A stretch of DNA of 64,000 nt from Pseudoalteromonas citrea (GCF_000238375.3 NZ_AHBZ03000027.1:558001-622000), one strand, 5' to 3'; shown: positions 18,122 to 27,319, numbered from the stretch's first letter. The notes: generated by a model from the letters alone, not told the origin. Program-made: numbers and translations.

Positions 18122-19509
18122 TGAAAAGTATATTTTGGTTTCGGCGAGACCTTCGTTATTTTGGTAACGAAGCACTGATTGAAGCAACAAAAAACGGCGC
18201 CAATATGGCGCTGTTTTTTGTGTGTGAAAAACAATGGCGGGTGGAGCATGGTGTTGCGCCTATACAAATAGATTTGATCAAAAGGAGAATCGATTACTTA
18301 GGGCAGAAACTCGCGCAGGTTGGAATTGAGTTACGTATAATTTCGGTAGACATGTATGCCGACATTCCTGCAAAACTAGACGCGTTTTGTAAGTCTTACC
18401 AAGTAGATTATGTGTATGCCAATACAGAATATGAAATTAATGAAGTTGCACGCGATACAGCCTGTATGTCGCTTGGTGTAAAGCTTCGGTTGTTTGATGG
18501 TGATGTAATTGCAAAACCTGGCTCTGTATTGACTAAAAGTCAGGAGATGTTTAAAGTTTTTACGCCTTTTAAAAAGGCATGGCTAAAACTATTTGAACAA
18601 ACACAGTTTATAGTTCCCAGTTGGCCATTAGATCAACAAGGAAAATTGACGACAGTATGGTGCAAACCCGACAGTTTGATTGGAGATGATTCTTCTTGTA
18701 AGTGGCCAGTTGACGATGAAAGTCTGGCGAGAATTGCCAGTCGGTTTGTCATTGAAAAATGTGCTAAGTATCATGCCGAGCGAGATATCCCAGGTATTAA
18801 AGGGACATCAGGTCTTAGCCCGTATTTAGCAATTGGTGCTATATCGGTAAAACAATTGATAGCAGAAGTACAGTGCCACTTCCCTGATATTTTGCAAACC
18901 CCAAGCAAAGACGAGTTTACATGGATCAATGAACTAATATGGCGTGAATTTTACCGACATCTTATCGTGGCGTACCCTAACCTATGTAAATATCGTAACT
19001 TTAATAGTAAGTATGATACGGTTGTTTGGAATGATAATGAGGAATTATTCAGCGCTTGGTGCCGAGGTGATACCGGTTACCCTATCGTTGATGCTGCAAT
19101 GCGGCAACTTAATCAAACCGGCTGGATGCATAATCGACTACGAATGATTGTAGCAAGTTTTTTGACAAAACACCTGTTGATCGACTGGCGAAAAGGCGAG
19201 CGTTATTTTATGGAGAAATTGATCGACGGAGATTTTGCGAGCAATAGTGGGGGGTGGCAATGGGCGGCTAGCACTGGATGTGATGCGCAACCTTACTTCA
19301 GAATTTTCAATCCAGTGACTCAAAGCAAAAAGTTTGATCCCGAAGGTAACTTCATTCGTACATATGTACCGGAACTCGCTGATATACCGAGCAAATATAT
19401 TCATTTTCCACACGATTATATAGCGTCTTTTTCATCGAGTAATTACTCACCAGCGATTGTTGAGCACAAAGAAGCAAGACAACGCGCATTGGATGCATTT
19501 AAGGTTTAA
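18121..19509 (+). CDS. phrB: Deoxyribodipyrimidine photolyase
   Basis: Repairs UV cyclobutane pyrimidine dimers with blue light. The 462 residues are close to E. coli PhrB (472). The N-terminal antenna-binding alpha/beta domain starts IFWFRRDLRYFGNEAL. The C-terminal FAD domain has GTSGLSPYLAIGAIS, INELIWREFYRHL, GYPIVDAAMRQLNQTGWMHN RLRM, SNSGGWQWAASTGCDAQPYF and RIFNPVTQSKKFDP. The tryptophans used for FAD photoreduction appear present. As in Rhodobacter and Vibrio, the gene sits inside the ECF/ChrR operon, consistent with light-induced expression. It overlaps the preceding gene by one base; the next gene starts 2 bases after its stop. Confidence 0.95.
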   Translation: MKSIFWFRRDLRYFGNEALIEATKNGANMALFFVCEKQWRVEHGVAPIQIDLIKRRIDYLGQKLAQVGIELRIISVDMYADIPAKLDAFCKSYQVDYVYANTEYEINEVARDTACMSLGVKLRLFDGDVIAKPGSVLTKSQEMFKVFTPFKKAWLKLFEQTQFIVPSWPLDQQGKLTTVWCKPDSLIGDDSSCKWPVDDESLARIASRFVIEKCAKYHAERDIPGIKGTSGLSPYLAIGAISVKQLIAEVQCHFPDILQTPSKDEFTWINELIWREFYRHLIVAYPNLCKYRNFNSKYDTVVWNDNEELFSAWCRGDTGYPIVDAAMRQLNQTGWMHNRLRMIVASFLTKHLLIDWRKGERYFMEKLIDGDFASNSGGWQWAASTGCDAQPYFRIFNPVTQSKKFDPEGNFIRTYVPELADIPSKYIHFPHDYIASFSSSNYSPAIVEHKEARQRALDAFKV

Positions 19510-19510
19510 C

Positions 19511-19936
19511 ATGGAGCCTATTTTAGAGAAATTCATCGGTATGTATGACGTATTAAGAGCAGATAATGTATCTGTACTTGATGACGTTTATCACCCTGAA
19601 ATTACGTTTGTTGATCCGCTTCATTCTGTAAAAGGACTTGAAGCGTTAACCAGTTACTTTACGCATTTGTATGCGAACGTAAAGTCCATAGATTTCGATA
19701 TATCAGCGTGCTTTACTGATGGAGACAACGGATTTGTGTACTGGCGAATGAGATATGTTCACCCAAGGCTAAATTCGGGTAAAGATGTGACTGTAGAGGG
19801 CCATAGTAAGTTAATATTTTCTGAAGGCAAAGTGATTCATCACCGAGATTATTTTGATGTTGGAGAACTATTATACAGACAAATTCCAGTTCTTGGTTCA
19901 TTGATAAAGGTAGTGGATAAAAGGGCGGCTGGATAA
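19511..19936 (+). CDS. NTF2-like (SnoaL-type) protein
   Basis: A 141-residue single-domain protein of the nuclear transport factor 2-like fold: FIGMYDVLRADNVSVLDDVY, HPEITFVDPLHSVKG, GFVYWRMRYVHPR and VEGHSKLIFSEGKVIHHRDYFD. The pattern is typical of small cone-shaped binding or isomerase-like domains. I chose ATG 19511, one base after the photolyase stop; the frame is open further upstream to 19457, but that lies inside photolyase and lacks support. It is followed by the SDR gene with a one-base overlap (TAATG). It may bind or process a lipid intermediate together with the neighbouring SDR and FAD enzyme; that is inference from the operon. Confidence 0.85.
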   Translation: MEPILEKFIGMYDVLRADNVSVLDDVYHPEITFVDPLHSVKGLEALTSYFTHLYANVKSIDFDISACFTDGDNGFVYWRMRYVHPRLNSGKDVTVEGHSKLIFSEGKVIHHRDYFDVGELLYRQIPVLGSLIKVVDKRAAG

Positions 19937-20646
19937 TGAAAAACATATTAATTACAGGTGCAACTTCAGGAATTGGTGAAGGATTAGTAAATACATATTG
20001 TAGTGATGCGTTGGTTTTTGCGTGTGGAAGGAATGCAGCAGCGTTGGCGAACTATGAGAACACTGCGAATGTCACGCCTTTACAGTTTGACGTGACCGAT
20101 ATTGAAGATATCAGGTCAAAAACGCGGGATATTGAGAGTTTAGATGTTTTGATACTCAACGCAGGGAATTGCGAGTACATAGACGATGCGCTCAATTTTG
20201 ATAGCGTGTTATTCGAGCGCGTAATAAAGGTAAATTTATTGTCTCTTGGGTACTGCTTGGATGTGCTACTGAATAAAGTGAAGCCTGGAGGGCAGCTCGT
20301 CATAGTGAGTTCCAGTGCTGCTTTTTTACCTTTACCTCGTGCACAGGCTTACGGAGCTTCGAAAGCTGCGGCCACTTATTTGGCTCAAACAATGGCAGTA
20401 GATTTACAAGAAATCGACGTAAGCGTAGTACATCCGGGATTTGTAAAAACACCCTTAACAGAAAAAAATGATTTTCCTATGCCTATGGCTGTTAGCGTCG
20501 AAGACGCTGCTCAGTATATAAAGAAAGGCATTGCGAAGCGCAAGAAAGACATACATTTTCCAAAACGTTTTACATTAATAATGAAACTATTCCAGGTATT
20601 GCCATTTGGCTTGTGGGGAATCGTAGCAAAAGGACTATCTAGGTGA
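19936..20646 (+). CDS. Short-chain dehydrogenase/reductase
   Basis: A 236-residue NAD(P)-dependent oxidoreductase of the classical SDR family. The cofactor motif ITGATSGIGEG is near residue 6, LILNAGN (NAG motif) around 74, the catalytic serine in VIVSSSAAF, and the catalytic YGASK near residue 140, followed by VVHPGFVKTPL. It overlaps both neighbours (TAATG upstream, GTGA downstream), indicating tight coupling. Related SDRs are encoded in the RpoE/ChrR regulons of Rhodobacter and Vibrio next to CFA-like genes; a lipid substrate is plausible but unproven. Confidence 0.88.
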   Translation: MKNILITGATSGIGEGLVNTYCSDALVFACGRNAAALANYENTANVTPLQFDVTDIEDIRSKTRDIESLDVLILNAGNCEYIDDALNFDSVLFERVIKVNLLSLGYCLDVLLNKVKPGGQLVIVSSSAAFLPLPRAQAYGASKAAATYLAQTMAVDLQEIDVSVVHPGFVKTPLTEKNDFPMPMAVSVEDAAQYIKKGIAKRKKDIHFPKRFTLIMKLFQVLPFGLWGIVAKGLSR

Positions 20647-21896
20647 AAAATATTGCAATAATTGGCACGGGTATATCAGGTATGACAGCAGCATACCTAT
20701 TAAATAAAGATAACAAAGTAACCGTGTTTGAAAAAAACGATTATATTGGTGGGCATACTGCGACGGTTGATGTTGAAGTCGCGAACGAAAAGCATGCGAT
20801 TGATACTGGTTTTATCGTTTTTAATGATCGAACTTATCCAAATTTTGAAAAGTTACTTGGCGAAATTGGTGTGTCTAGGCAGCCTACACAAATGAGCTTT
20901 AGTGTTCATAATTCGCAGACACAATTTGAATACAACGGACATACTTTAGCGTCGTTATTTGCACAACGGCGTAATATAGTTAGGCCAAAATTTTGGCGGC
21001 TTTTGTACGACATAGTTCGATTTAACAAAGTATGTAAAGCTATCTATGCTCAGGAGGCATATGGCGACTTGTCAACTCTTGGAGAGTTGCTCGATGAGCA
21101 TAAATTTAATGAGTTTTTTAAAACACATTATATATTGCCGATGGGCGCCGCTATTTGGTCAACGAGTATCCAGGAAATGGAGGCTTTTGAAGTCGAGTTT
21201 TTTGTGAAGTTCTTTTTCAATCATGGGTTATTGGATATAGCAAATCGACCACAATGGTATGTTATTCCTGGTGGCTCTCGTACATATATTGATCCCTTAG
21301 TTCAGTCCTTTAAAGACAATATTCACCTAAACGCTAATATTGATAAAGTTCAGCGTAATGAGCAAGGTGTCGTGGTGGTTATGACTGATGGAGCGGAGTA
21401 TGAATTCGATAAAGTAGTTTTTGCATGTCATTCAGATCAGGCTTTATCTTTATTAGAAAACCCCTCCGAAGATGAGCGAAAAGTACTTGGTAGTATCCCC
21501 TATACAGAAAACTCTGTGGTGTTACATACTGATAAGAAAATGCTACCAAAACGAAAGGCTGCATGGGCAAGTTGGAATTACTTTTTAGACGGTGCTGTGG
21601 ATAATGCGGCAGTAGTGACCTATCAGATGAACATATTGCAAGGTATAAAAAGTGATATCCCATTTTGTGTCACGTTGAATTATGACAAAGGAATTGATGA
21701 GAGTAAGGTATTACGAAAGTTCAAATATCATCATCCAGTATTTAATCAAACCAGTATAGCGGCTCAGAAACAGAAACCATTGATTGATGGCAAACATAAC
21801 ACCTATTTTTGTGGGGCATACTGGTTTAACGGTTTTCATGAAGATGGAGTGAAAAGTGCGGTAGATGTTGCAAAGCAGTTTGGGGTTGAGTTCTAA
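20643..21896 (+). CDS. FAD-dependent amine-oxidase-like oxidoreductase
   Basis: A 417-residue flavoprotein. The N-terminal dinucleotide-binding motif is [17 protein letters not shown], followed by [33 protein letters not shown] and a C-terminal [20 protein letters not shown], where the FAD-binding site closes. This family is annotated as NAD/FAD-binding or amine-oxidase-like protein and regularly accompanies DUF1365 and CFA-like methyltransferase genes. In Rhodobacter a related set takes part in cyclopropane or furan fatty acid metabolism; I infer a similar lipid-oxidising or desaturating role. The start is GTG 20643, overlapping the SDR stop by 4 bases. Confidence 0.87.
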   Translation: MKNIAIIGTGISGMTAAYLLNKDNKVTVFEKNDYIGGHTATVDVEVANEKHAIDTGFIVFNDRTYPNFEKLLGEIGVSRQPTQMSFSVHNSQTQFEYNGHTLASLFAQRRNIVRPKFWRLLYDIVRFNKVCKAIYAQEAYGDLSTLGELLDEHKFNEFFKTHYILPMGAAIWSTSIQEMEAFEVEFFVKFFFNHGLLDIANRPQWYVIPGGSRTYIDPLVQSFKDNIHLNANIDKVQRNEQGVVVVMTDGAEYEFDKVVFACHSDQALSLLENPSEDERKVLGSIPYTENSVVLHTDKKMLPKRKAAWASWNYFLDGAVDNAAVVTYQMNILQGIKSDIPFCVTLNYDKGIDESKVLRKFKYHHPVFNQTSIAAQKQKPLIDGKHNTYFCGAYWFNGFHEDGVKSAVDVAKQFGVEF

Positions 21897-21897
21897 G

Positions 21898-22623
21898 ATG
21901 CAAATGAATAGTGCGCTTTACCTAGGTGATATTAGGCATCGCCGCTCATCACCAAAAAAGCATACATTTAAATATCCTATGTACATGGCATGGATAGATT
22001 TAGATGAGGTTGATCGGTTGGACTCAATTCATCCATGGCTGGGTACGAAAGGGTTTAAAGCACTAAAGTTTAATCAGGCTGACTACTTAAAATCAGAACA
22101 GGGCGCATTAAAAGACAGGGCGTTAAATATCACCGAAAAACTGGGACAACCTGCAGAATCTGAACATGTCATGATGCTTTGCCAAGTTCGGTGCTTTGGA
22201 ATTTATTTTAGCCCTGTTAATTTCTATTTTTTTAGTGATACAGACGGTAATTATACTCATATGGTAGCTGAAGTGAGCAACACGCCGTGGAATGAATGCC
22301 ATTGTTATCTTGTCAATTTAAATAAAAAAGTGAACTTTAAGAAAGTATTTCACGTATCACCTTTTATGGATTTGGACATGGATTATCATTGGACAGTTCG
22401 AAATCCAGATAAGCATACATTAATACATATTGAAAATAAAAAAGATGATATGTTAATTTTTGATGCGACACTACGGCTTAAACGACATGCTTTAACAGCA
22501 GCGAATGTTACTAAAGTAATTAGACGCTTTCCAGCTATGACAGTTTCAATCTGTAAAGGAATTTACTGGCAGGCATTAAAACTATTTTTGAAAAGAGTGC
22601 CGTTTATTGGGCACCCAGGATAA
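21898..22623 (+). CDS. DUF1365 family protein
   Basis: A 241-residue protein with the DUF1365 pattern: [21 protein letters not shown] at the N terminus, then [33 protein letters not shown] and [17 protein letters not shown]. Molecular function is undefined, though the family nearly always lies between an FAD oxidoreductase and a CFA-synthase-like gene, as here. The chosen start is ATG 21898, directly after the upstream stop; an in-frame upstream ATG at 21865 would need a 32-base overlap and lengthens the protein beyond the family start. It is followed 4 bases later by the methyltransferase gene. Confidence 0.87.
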   Translation: MQMNSALYLGDIRHRRSSPKKHTFKYPMYMAWIDLDEVDRLDSIHPWLGTKGFKALKFNQADYLKSEQGALKDRALNITEKLGQPAESEHVMMLCQVRCFGIYFSPVNFYFFSDTDGNYTHMVAEVSNTPWNECHCYLVNLNKKVNFKKVFHVSPFMDLDMDYHWTVRNPDKHTLIHIENKKDDMLIFDATLRLKRHALTAANVTKVIRRFPAMTVSICKGIYWQALKLFLKRVPFIGHPG

Positions 22624-22627
22624 GAAC

Positions 22628-23890
22628 ATGGAAAATACATCAGATTTAAAAGTTCGCAATGCGACATCGTGGTTCACGGGATTATACAAAAAACTGGTCT
22701 TTGCAGCCTTTAATACTATAGAAACTGGTTACATTACTTTCAAAGATGGATCAGACACTCATGAATTTGGCAGTCGAAACAGCAATCTTAGATGCTCTGT
22801 AACTGTCGTTGATGATAAAATGTTTAAAGCTTTTGCTTTGGGAGGCAGTGTTGGTGCAGGCGAAGCCTATGTGGATGGGTTTTGGAAATGCGACAATTTG
22901 ACCGCATTAATAGAAATCTTTGCTGTAAATCAGAAGCAACTTGACAGTTTTGAAAAGAAATTTTCTTTAATAAGCGGCTTGGCAAATAAATTAGGGCATC
23001 TTAAAAATCGCAACTCTAAAACAGGGTCGAAAAAGAATATAGCAGCGCATTATGACCTGGGCAATGACTTGTACTCAGCTTTTTTGAGTAGTGAGATGAT
23101 GTATTCAAGCGCTGTTTACCCAAATAGCGATGCCACCCTTGAGCAGGCGCAGGAAAACAAGCTAGCAGTAATATGCCAGAAGCTAGATTTAGGGTCTACC
23201 GATACGGTTATAGAGATTGGAACGGGTTGGGGCGCGTTTGCTGTTTATGCGGCTAAGACATATGGTTGTCATGTTACGACAACCACCATCTCTGAAGAAC
23301 AACATGATTACGTAGCGGGGCTAATAGAACAACAGGGCCTTCAAGACAAAATAACTCTTCTGAAGCATGATTACAGAGACTTATCAGGTAAGTATGACAA
23401 GTTGGTATCGATAGAAATGATTGAGGCAGTCGGCCATAACTATTTACCTGGCTTTTTTGAAAAGTGCAACGATTTGCTTAAACCTTCAGGTGCAATGTTG
23501 ATTCAAGCAATCACTATCGCGTGCCAACGATACGAGCATTACCTGAAAAATTCTGACTTTATTCAGCAGCACATTTTCCCAGGTGGTTGTTTACCTTCTA
23601 TAGAACAAATGAACAAGCAAATTAAAAATGGCACTGACATGGTGGTTCATGAAATATCAGATATCGGGCTGCACTACGCTAGGACGTTATATGATTGGCG
23701 GAAAAGGTTTACAAGTGTTTGGCCAACACTCGACCACAATAAGTTTGATGAGCGGTTTAAACGTCTGTGGTTATTTTACTTGTGCTACTGTGAAGGGGCA
23801 TTCAAGCAAAGGGCTACGAGTACTGTACATTTAGTCGCAAGGAAGCCAAGGTATGTCTCAAATGAATGTAAAAATACGCTTAATTATTAA
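22628..23890 (+). CDS. CFA-synthase-like SAM-dependent fatty acyl methyltransferase
   Basis: A 420-residue member of the cyclopropane-fatty-acyl-phospholipid synthase family. An N-terminal lipid-binding region (about 30-110) leads to IAAHYDLGNDLY, the SAM motif VIEIGTGWGAFA (residues 195-205), VSIEMIEAVGH (E266) and FIQQHIFPGGCLPS. Compared with E. coli Cfa, the bicarbonate-site cysteine (C139, YSCAYW) is serine (S161, YSSAVY) and the site of His266 is glutamine (Q293, LIQAIT). These changes mark the DUF1365-associated clade, which contains the furan-fatty-acid methylase group, so simple cyclopropanation is uncertain. The start is ATG 22628. The 3' end overlaps the DUF2878 gene by 38 bases. 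Confidence 0.88.
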   Translation: MENTSDLKVRNATSWFTGLYKKLVFAAFNTIETGYITFKDGSDTHEFGSRNSNLRCSVTVVDDKMFKAFALGGSVGAGEAYVDGFWKCDNLTALIEIFAVNQKQLDSFEKKFSLISGLANKLGHLKNRNSKTGSKKNIAAHYDLGNDLYSAFLSSEMMYSSAVYPNSDATLEQAQENKLAVICQKLDLGSTDTVIEIGTGWGAFAVYAAKTYGCHVTTTTISEEQHDYVAGLIEQQGLQDKITLLKHDYRDLSGKYDKLVSIEMIEAVGHNYLPGFFEKCNDLLKPSGAMLIQAITIACQRYEHYLKNSDFIQQHIFPGGCLPSIEQMNKQIKNGTDMVVHEISDIGLHYARTLYDWRKRFTSVWPTLDHNKFDERFKRLWLFYLCYCEGAFKQRATSTVHLVARKPRYVSNECKNTLNY

Positions 23891-24371
23891 TTTTTTATTG
23901 TTTCAAGTTAGTTGGTTTAGTGCGCTTTTCTTCCAAGAGGGCGCGCTAATAATAATTGTCGTTGCTATTATTTGTATGGGCCTATTTGTCCAAAGTAGGC
24001 CACTCAGTTTATACATTGTAGCGTGTTTATTGCCTATTTCTCTGTTGTTCGAGTTCATTGCAATATCAGCAGGTGTTGTTAGCTATGAGGCGGCATTTAT
24101 TCCGATTTGGTTAGTAGGTTTATGGGTAGCATTACTACTGACCTTTAATGATTCTTTCAAGTTTATGTTAAGTTTACAGTGGTGGAAAGTCGCGATAGCG
24201 TTTGCGGTTTTCGGTCCACTAAGCTATTCGGCTGGGGCAAGTTTTGGTGCTCTGTCGATCTCAGAGTCGATGACATATTATTGGGCCTTATTTGGGGTTA
24301 TGTGGGCGGGGTACGCTATGCTAGCGAAATATATGTATCAAAGCGCAGTGATAAAATTCCAACAACCGTAA
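23853..24371 (+). CDS. DUF2878 family membrane protein
   Basis: A 172-residue, strongly hydrophobic protein with about five membrane segments (INFLLFQVSWFSALFFQ, LIIIVVAIICMGLFV, LYIVACLLPISLLFEFI, FIPIWLVGLWVALLL, YYWALFGVMWAGYAMLA), recognised as DUF2878. Function unknown. It is usually the terminal or near-terminal gene in the ECF-ChrR-photolyase-CFA operons of gammaproteobacteria, and here overlaps the methyltransferase gene by 38 bases. It may help position the lipid-modifying enzymes at the membrane; this is inference. Confidence 0.8.
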   Translation: MSQMNVKIRLIINFLLFQVSWFSALFFQEGALIIIVVAIICMGLFVQSRPLSLYIVACLLPISLLFEFIAISAGVVSYEAAFIPIWLVGLWVALLLTFNDSFKFMLSLQWWKVAIAFAVFGPLSYSAGASFGALSISESMTYYWALFGVMWAGYAMLAKYMYQSAVIKFQQP

Positions 24372-24572
24372 GATAAAGTATTGCTTAATTGTCAACGCCT
24401 TGGTAATTTGTAATTGCTGGCTAGATTTAACGCAAAATGTGCAATGAACGCGCGCCATTACTGAGTTTCACAGGTTTTTTCTGAAAAATCTCAAGAAATG
24501 GTTGCACATCTAGTTAAAATGCATAAACATAGCTTTTGCTCAGGCAAAATATAAATGAATAGGAATCTTATA

Positions 24573-24848
24573 ATGAATAAAGCTCAACTAGTAGAAAAAA
24601 TGGCGGCAGATGCTGAAATTTCTAAAGCAGCAGCAGCTCGTGCTCTTGAAGCGTTCACAGGTGCTGTAACAACGTCTTTAAAAGATGGTGATTCGGTTGC
24701 ACTGGTTGGTTTTGGTACTTTCTCTGTTAAAGAGCGTGCTGCACGTACAGGTCGTAATCCACAGACTGGTGACGAAATACAAATTGCAGCGGCAAATATC
24801 CCAAGCTTTAAAGCGGGTAAAGGTCTAAAAGATCAAGTTAATCCATAA
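24573..24848 (+). CDS. hup: HU-family DNA-binding protein
   Basis: A 91-residue nucleoid-associated histone-like protein. It has the full HU pattern: [59 protein letters not shown] and KGLKD. GFGTFSV and GRNPQTG form the DNA-bending arm. The start is ATG 24573, preceded by AGGAAT; an in-frame ATG at 24555 lacks a matching ribosome site and would add residues not seen in HU. It is a monocistronic gene followed by a clear terminator at 24869. HupA or HupB identity cannot be decided here. Confidence 0.94.
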   Translation: MNKAQLVEKMAADAEISKAAAARALEAFTGAVTTSLKDGDSVALVGFGTFSVKERAARTGRNPQTGDEIQIAAANIPSFKAGKGLKDQVNP

Positions 24849-24868
24849 AACTTGATTTACATTTAAAG

Positions 24869-24892
24869 AAAAGGGGCTATTTAGCCCCTTTT
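24869..24892. terminator. Bidirectional terminator between hup and ilvH
   Basis: AAAAGGGGCT and AGCCCCTTTT form a perfect 10-bp stem with an ATTT loop, between the converging hup (stop 24848) and ilvH (stop 24912). A-run and T-run flanks allow termination on both strands. Confidence 0.93.
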
Positions 24893-24911
24893 ATGTTTTC
24901 ATCAATAAGGT

Positions 24912-25409
24912 TTAGCCTTTGAGTGCTTTATCGCCTCTACCAATACCAACTGCACCAGAACGCACTAATTCAATAATGTCTGTTTCATGGCGTAACATGT
25001 CTAAAAAGGATTCTATCTTTTCGGCATTACTGATCAGTTGTAGAGTGTAACTTTGTTTACCCATATCAATGATTGCGCCACTGTAAACATCTGCTATACG
25101 TGTTACTGATGCACGTGTTACTTCATCTTTAGCGTACACCTTAACAAGTAATAGCTCTCGTTCAATGTTTGGCATGTCGGTTAAATCTATCACTTTTAAC
25201 ACGTCTACCAATTTATTTACTTGTTTGGTGATCTGTTCAACAATACGGTCATCACCTTGTGTCGTGATAGTAATGCGCGAGAGTGTATTATCATCGGTTG
25301 TGCCAACAGTTAAACTATCAATATTGTAAGCGCGTTGAGAAAACAACCCGACAATGCGTGATAATGAGCCTGGTTCATTTTCTAACAAAATACTTAGAAT
25401 TCTACGCAT
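24912..25409 (-). CDS. ilvH: Acetolactate synthase III small (regulatory) subunit
   Basis: Regulatory subunit of acetohydroxyacid synthase, giving valine feedback inhibition. The 165 residues match IlvH. An N-terminal ACT domain reads ILSILLENEPGSLSRIVGLF and SQRAYNIDSLTVG; the C-terminal half has ELLLVKVYAKDEVTRAS and DMGKQSYTLQLISNAEKI. Its ATG overlaps the ilvI stop by one base (TAATG on the minus strand), so the subunits are translationally coupled. A terminator lies 20 bases beyond its stop. Confidence 0.95.
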   Translation of the reverse strand: MRRILSILLENEPGSLSRIVGLFSQRAYNIDSLTVGTTDDNTLSRITITTQGDDRIVEQITKQVNKLVDVLKVIDLTDMPNIERELLLVKVYAKDEVTRASVTRIADVYSGAIIDMGKQSYTLQLISNAEKIESFLDMLRHETDIIELVRSGAVGIGRGDKALKG

Positions 25410-27133
25410 TATCCTTTTACTCCTTTCTTAAGCCACATGTCATCTATTGCTCCGAGTTTAATTTGCATGGGATACACGTGCTCTTTTTCATCAACACGGA
25501 TATCTAAAAACACCAATTTGTCTGTTATTGAAAATGCTTTCTCCAGTGCAGCATCCAATTCATCAGGATGATCAACACGAATACCAACATGCCCGTAGCT
25601 TTCTGTTAGCTTTACAAAATCAGGTAAAGAGTCCATGTATGAGCTTGAATGACGACCATCATACATCATGTCTTGCCATTGCCTTACCATACCTAAAGAA
25701 CGATTATTTAAGGAGACAACTTTTACAGCAAGGCCATATTGAAGGCAGGTCGATAGCTCTTGTATATTCATTTGAATAGAACCGTCACCTGTCACACACA
25801 CGACATGCTTATCAGGAAAAGCAAGTTTGACCCCCATTGCAGCAGGAAGGCCGAACCCCATTGTTCCTAAACCGCCAGAGTTAATCCACTGACGCGGGTA
25901 TTTAAATGGATAGTACTGAGCTGCAAACATTTGATGTTGGCCAACATCAGAACTGACGTATGCCTCACCTTGCGTAACTTGGTAGACTTTTTCAATAACG
26001 GTTTGTGGCTTGATACAATCTTTGTCTATATCGTATTGTAAGCACTTAGCAGCTCGCCATTGCGTTATCTGTTGCCACCAATCCTCTTGAGCACTGCGAT
26101 CTATTCGCTTGTCATTGGTATCGAGAGCGCTTTGTAGTTGGCCTAGTACGGTTGCTAAACACCCCACGACAGGAATATGGGCCGGTATTGTTTTTGAAAT
26201 GGACGTAGGGTCCACATCCACATGAATGATGGTCGCATTAGGGCAAAACTTTTTGACATTGTTCGTAACTCTATCATCGAACCTTGCACCCAAAGCGAGA
26301 ATAACATCGGCATTTGCCATTGCTTTATTTGCTTCTAAACTCCCGTGCATACCCAGCATACCAATGAAATTAGGGTGAGTACCACTGATCCCACCAAGGC
26401 CCATTAAGGTATTAGTGATTGGGGCATTTAATGTTTCAACAAGTTCTGTGAGCTGCTCAGATGTATCTGAAAGAATGATCCCTCCGCCAGAGTAAATAAC
26501 CAAGCGTTGGGCGTCTAAAATGGCATTGACCGCTTTTTTGATTTGTTTTGGGTGCCCCTTTACATTTGGCTGATAAGTCCGCATTTGCGTGCATGCCCCA
26601 AACTTATAATCAAACTTGGTTTGGGGGTTTAGAATGTCTTTTGGCAGTTCAACCACAACGGGACCAGGGCGTCCACTCGCGGCGAGAAAGAATGCTTTAG
26701 CCAGAATATTTGGGATTTCTCGAGGATCTCGGCAATTGAAACTATGTTTCACGATCGGCCGAGAACACCCCACAATGTCAGTTTCTTGAAATGCATCATC
26801 ACCAATAAGGGATGATGGCACTTGGCCTGAAAGAACCACCATGGGGATCGAATCCATATATGCGGTAGCAATACCGGTAATACAATTTGTCGCACCAGGA
26901 CCAGATGTTGCTAACACCACACCAACTTGACCAGTTGCCCGTGCGTATCCGTCAGCCATATGTGTTGCTGCTTGTTCATGGCGGACTAAAATATGCTTCA
27001 CATCATCTTGCTGGAAAAGCGCATCGTATAAATCAAGTACGGATCCGCCCGGATAACCAAATATATACTCAACTTCAAGCTCTTTAAGCGCTTTTACTAC
27101 CAACTCTGAGCCATTAAATTGCTCTTTATTCAT
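25409..27133 (-). CDS. ilvI: Acetolactate synthase III large (catalytic) subunit
   Basis: ThDP- and FAD-dependent catalytic subunit making acetolactate and acetohydroxybutyrate for Val, Leu and Ile synthesis. The 574 residues equal E. coli IlvI. It has [16 protein letters not shown], the activating glutamate in [24 protein letters not shown], and the ThDP-binding [15 protein letters not shown] followed by [13 protein letters not shown] chose ATG 27133, with AGGA six bases upstream; the ATG two codons earlier (27139) touches that AGGA and is less likely. The gene is preceded by a leader peptide and attenuator (27174-27283). Confidence 0.95.
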   Translation of the reverse strand: MNKEQFNGSELVVKALKELEVEYIFGYPGGSVLDLYDALFQQDDVKHILVRHEQAATHMADGYARATGQVGVVLATSGPGATNCITGIATAYMDSIPMVVLSGQVPSSLIGDDAFQETDIVGCSRPIVKHSFNCRDPREIPNILAKAFFLAASGRPGPVVVELPKDILNPQTKFDYKFGACTQMRTYQPNVKGHPKQIKKAVNAILDAQRLVIYSGGGIILSDTSEQLTELVETLNAPITNTLMGLGGISGTHPNFIGMLGMHGSLEANKAMANADVILALGARFDDRVTNNVKKFCPNATIIHVDVDPTSISKTIPAHIPVVGCLATVLGQLQSALDTNDKRIDRSAQEDWWQQITQWRAAKCLQYDIDKDCIKPQTVIEKVYQVTQGEAYVSSDVGQHQMFAAQYYPFKYPRQWINSGGLGTMGFGLPAAMGVKLAFPDKHVVCVTGDGSIQMNIQELSTCLQYGLAVKVVSLNNRSLGMVRQWQDMMYDGRHSSSYMDSLPDFVKLTESYGHVGIRVDHPDELDAALEKAFSITDKLVFLDIRVDEKEHVYPMQIKLGAIDDMWLKKGVKG

Positions 27134-27173
27134 CCTCATTCCTCAGTTATTGCCCGAACACTAAATTTGAGCC

Positions 27174-27199
27174 AAAAAAAACCCCGCAGTTGCGGGGTT
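27174..27199 (-). terminator. ilvIH transcription attenuator
   Basis: Read on the minus strand, AACCCCGCA and TGCGGGGTT form a 9-bp GC-rich stem with a 2-base loop, followed by eight U residues, only about 40 bases before the ilvI start. Lying between the leader peptide and ilvI, it is the terminator of an amino-acid attenuator. Upstream GCGGGG inside the leader (about 27222-27227) can pair with CCCCGC of this stem as antiterminator, and a pause-type hairpin (27229-27250) overlaps the end of the leader codons. Confidence 0.85.
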
Positions 27200-27214
27200 A
27201 AAGCGTAAATTTAT

Positions 27215-27283
27215 TCAACACGACCCCGCTGGACTTAAGTATAAGACCAGGACGAGGACATTTAAGTGAGAAATACGTTTCAT
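27215..27283 (-). CDS. ilv leader peptide (branched-chain attenuator)
   Basis: A 22-codon reading frame on the minus strand, starting MKRISHLN and continuing with the branched-chain run NVLVLVLYL before SPAGSC and a TGA stop. Ten of its 22 residues are Ile, Leu or Val (one Ile, five Leu, four Val would be the reading of the core codons). Ribosome stalling at Leu/Val codons would free the antiterminator and allow ilvIH expression. The ribosome-binding site is weak. Position, codon content and the following terminator together make this a convincing leader; it resembles ilv leaders in function, not sequence. Confidence 0.82.
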   Translation of the reverse strand: MKRISHLNVLVLVLYLSPAGSC

Positions 27284-27319
27284 TTTGGCGACGATTCAAA
27301 TAATTTATTAACATAAGTT

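Noticed and set aside
17162-24371. Further internal ECF promoters inside the sigma-ChrR operon
   Set aside because: CGTAATG occurs inside coding sequence near 16184 and 21353, but without TGATC 15-16 bases upstream.
24502-24529. TTGCAC-N16-TAAACA as the hup promoter
   Set aside because: Position is plausible but both elements match the consensus in only about half of the bases; not strong enough to list.
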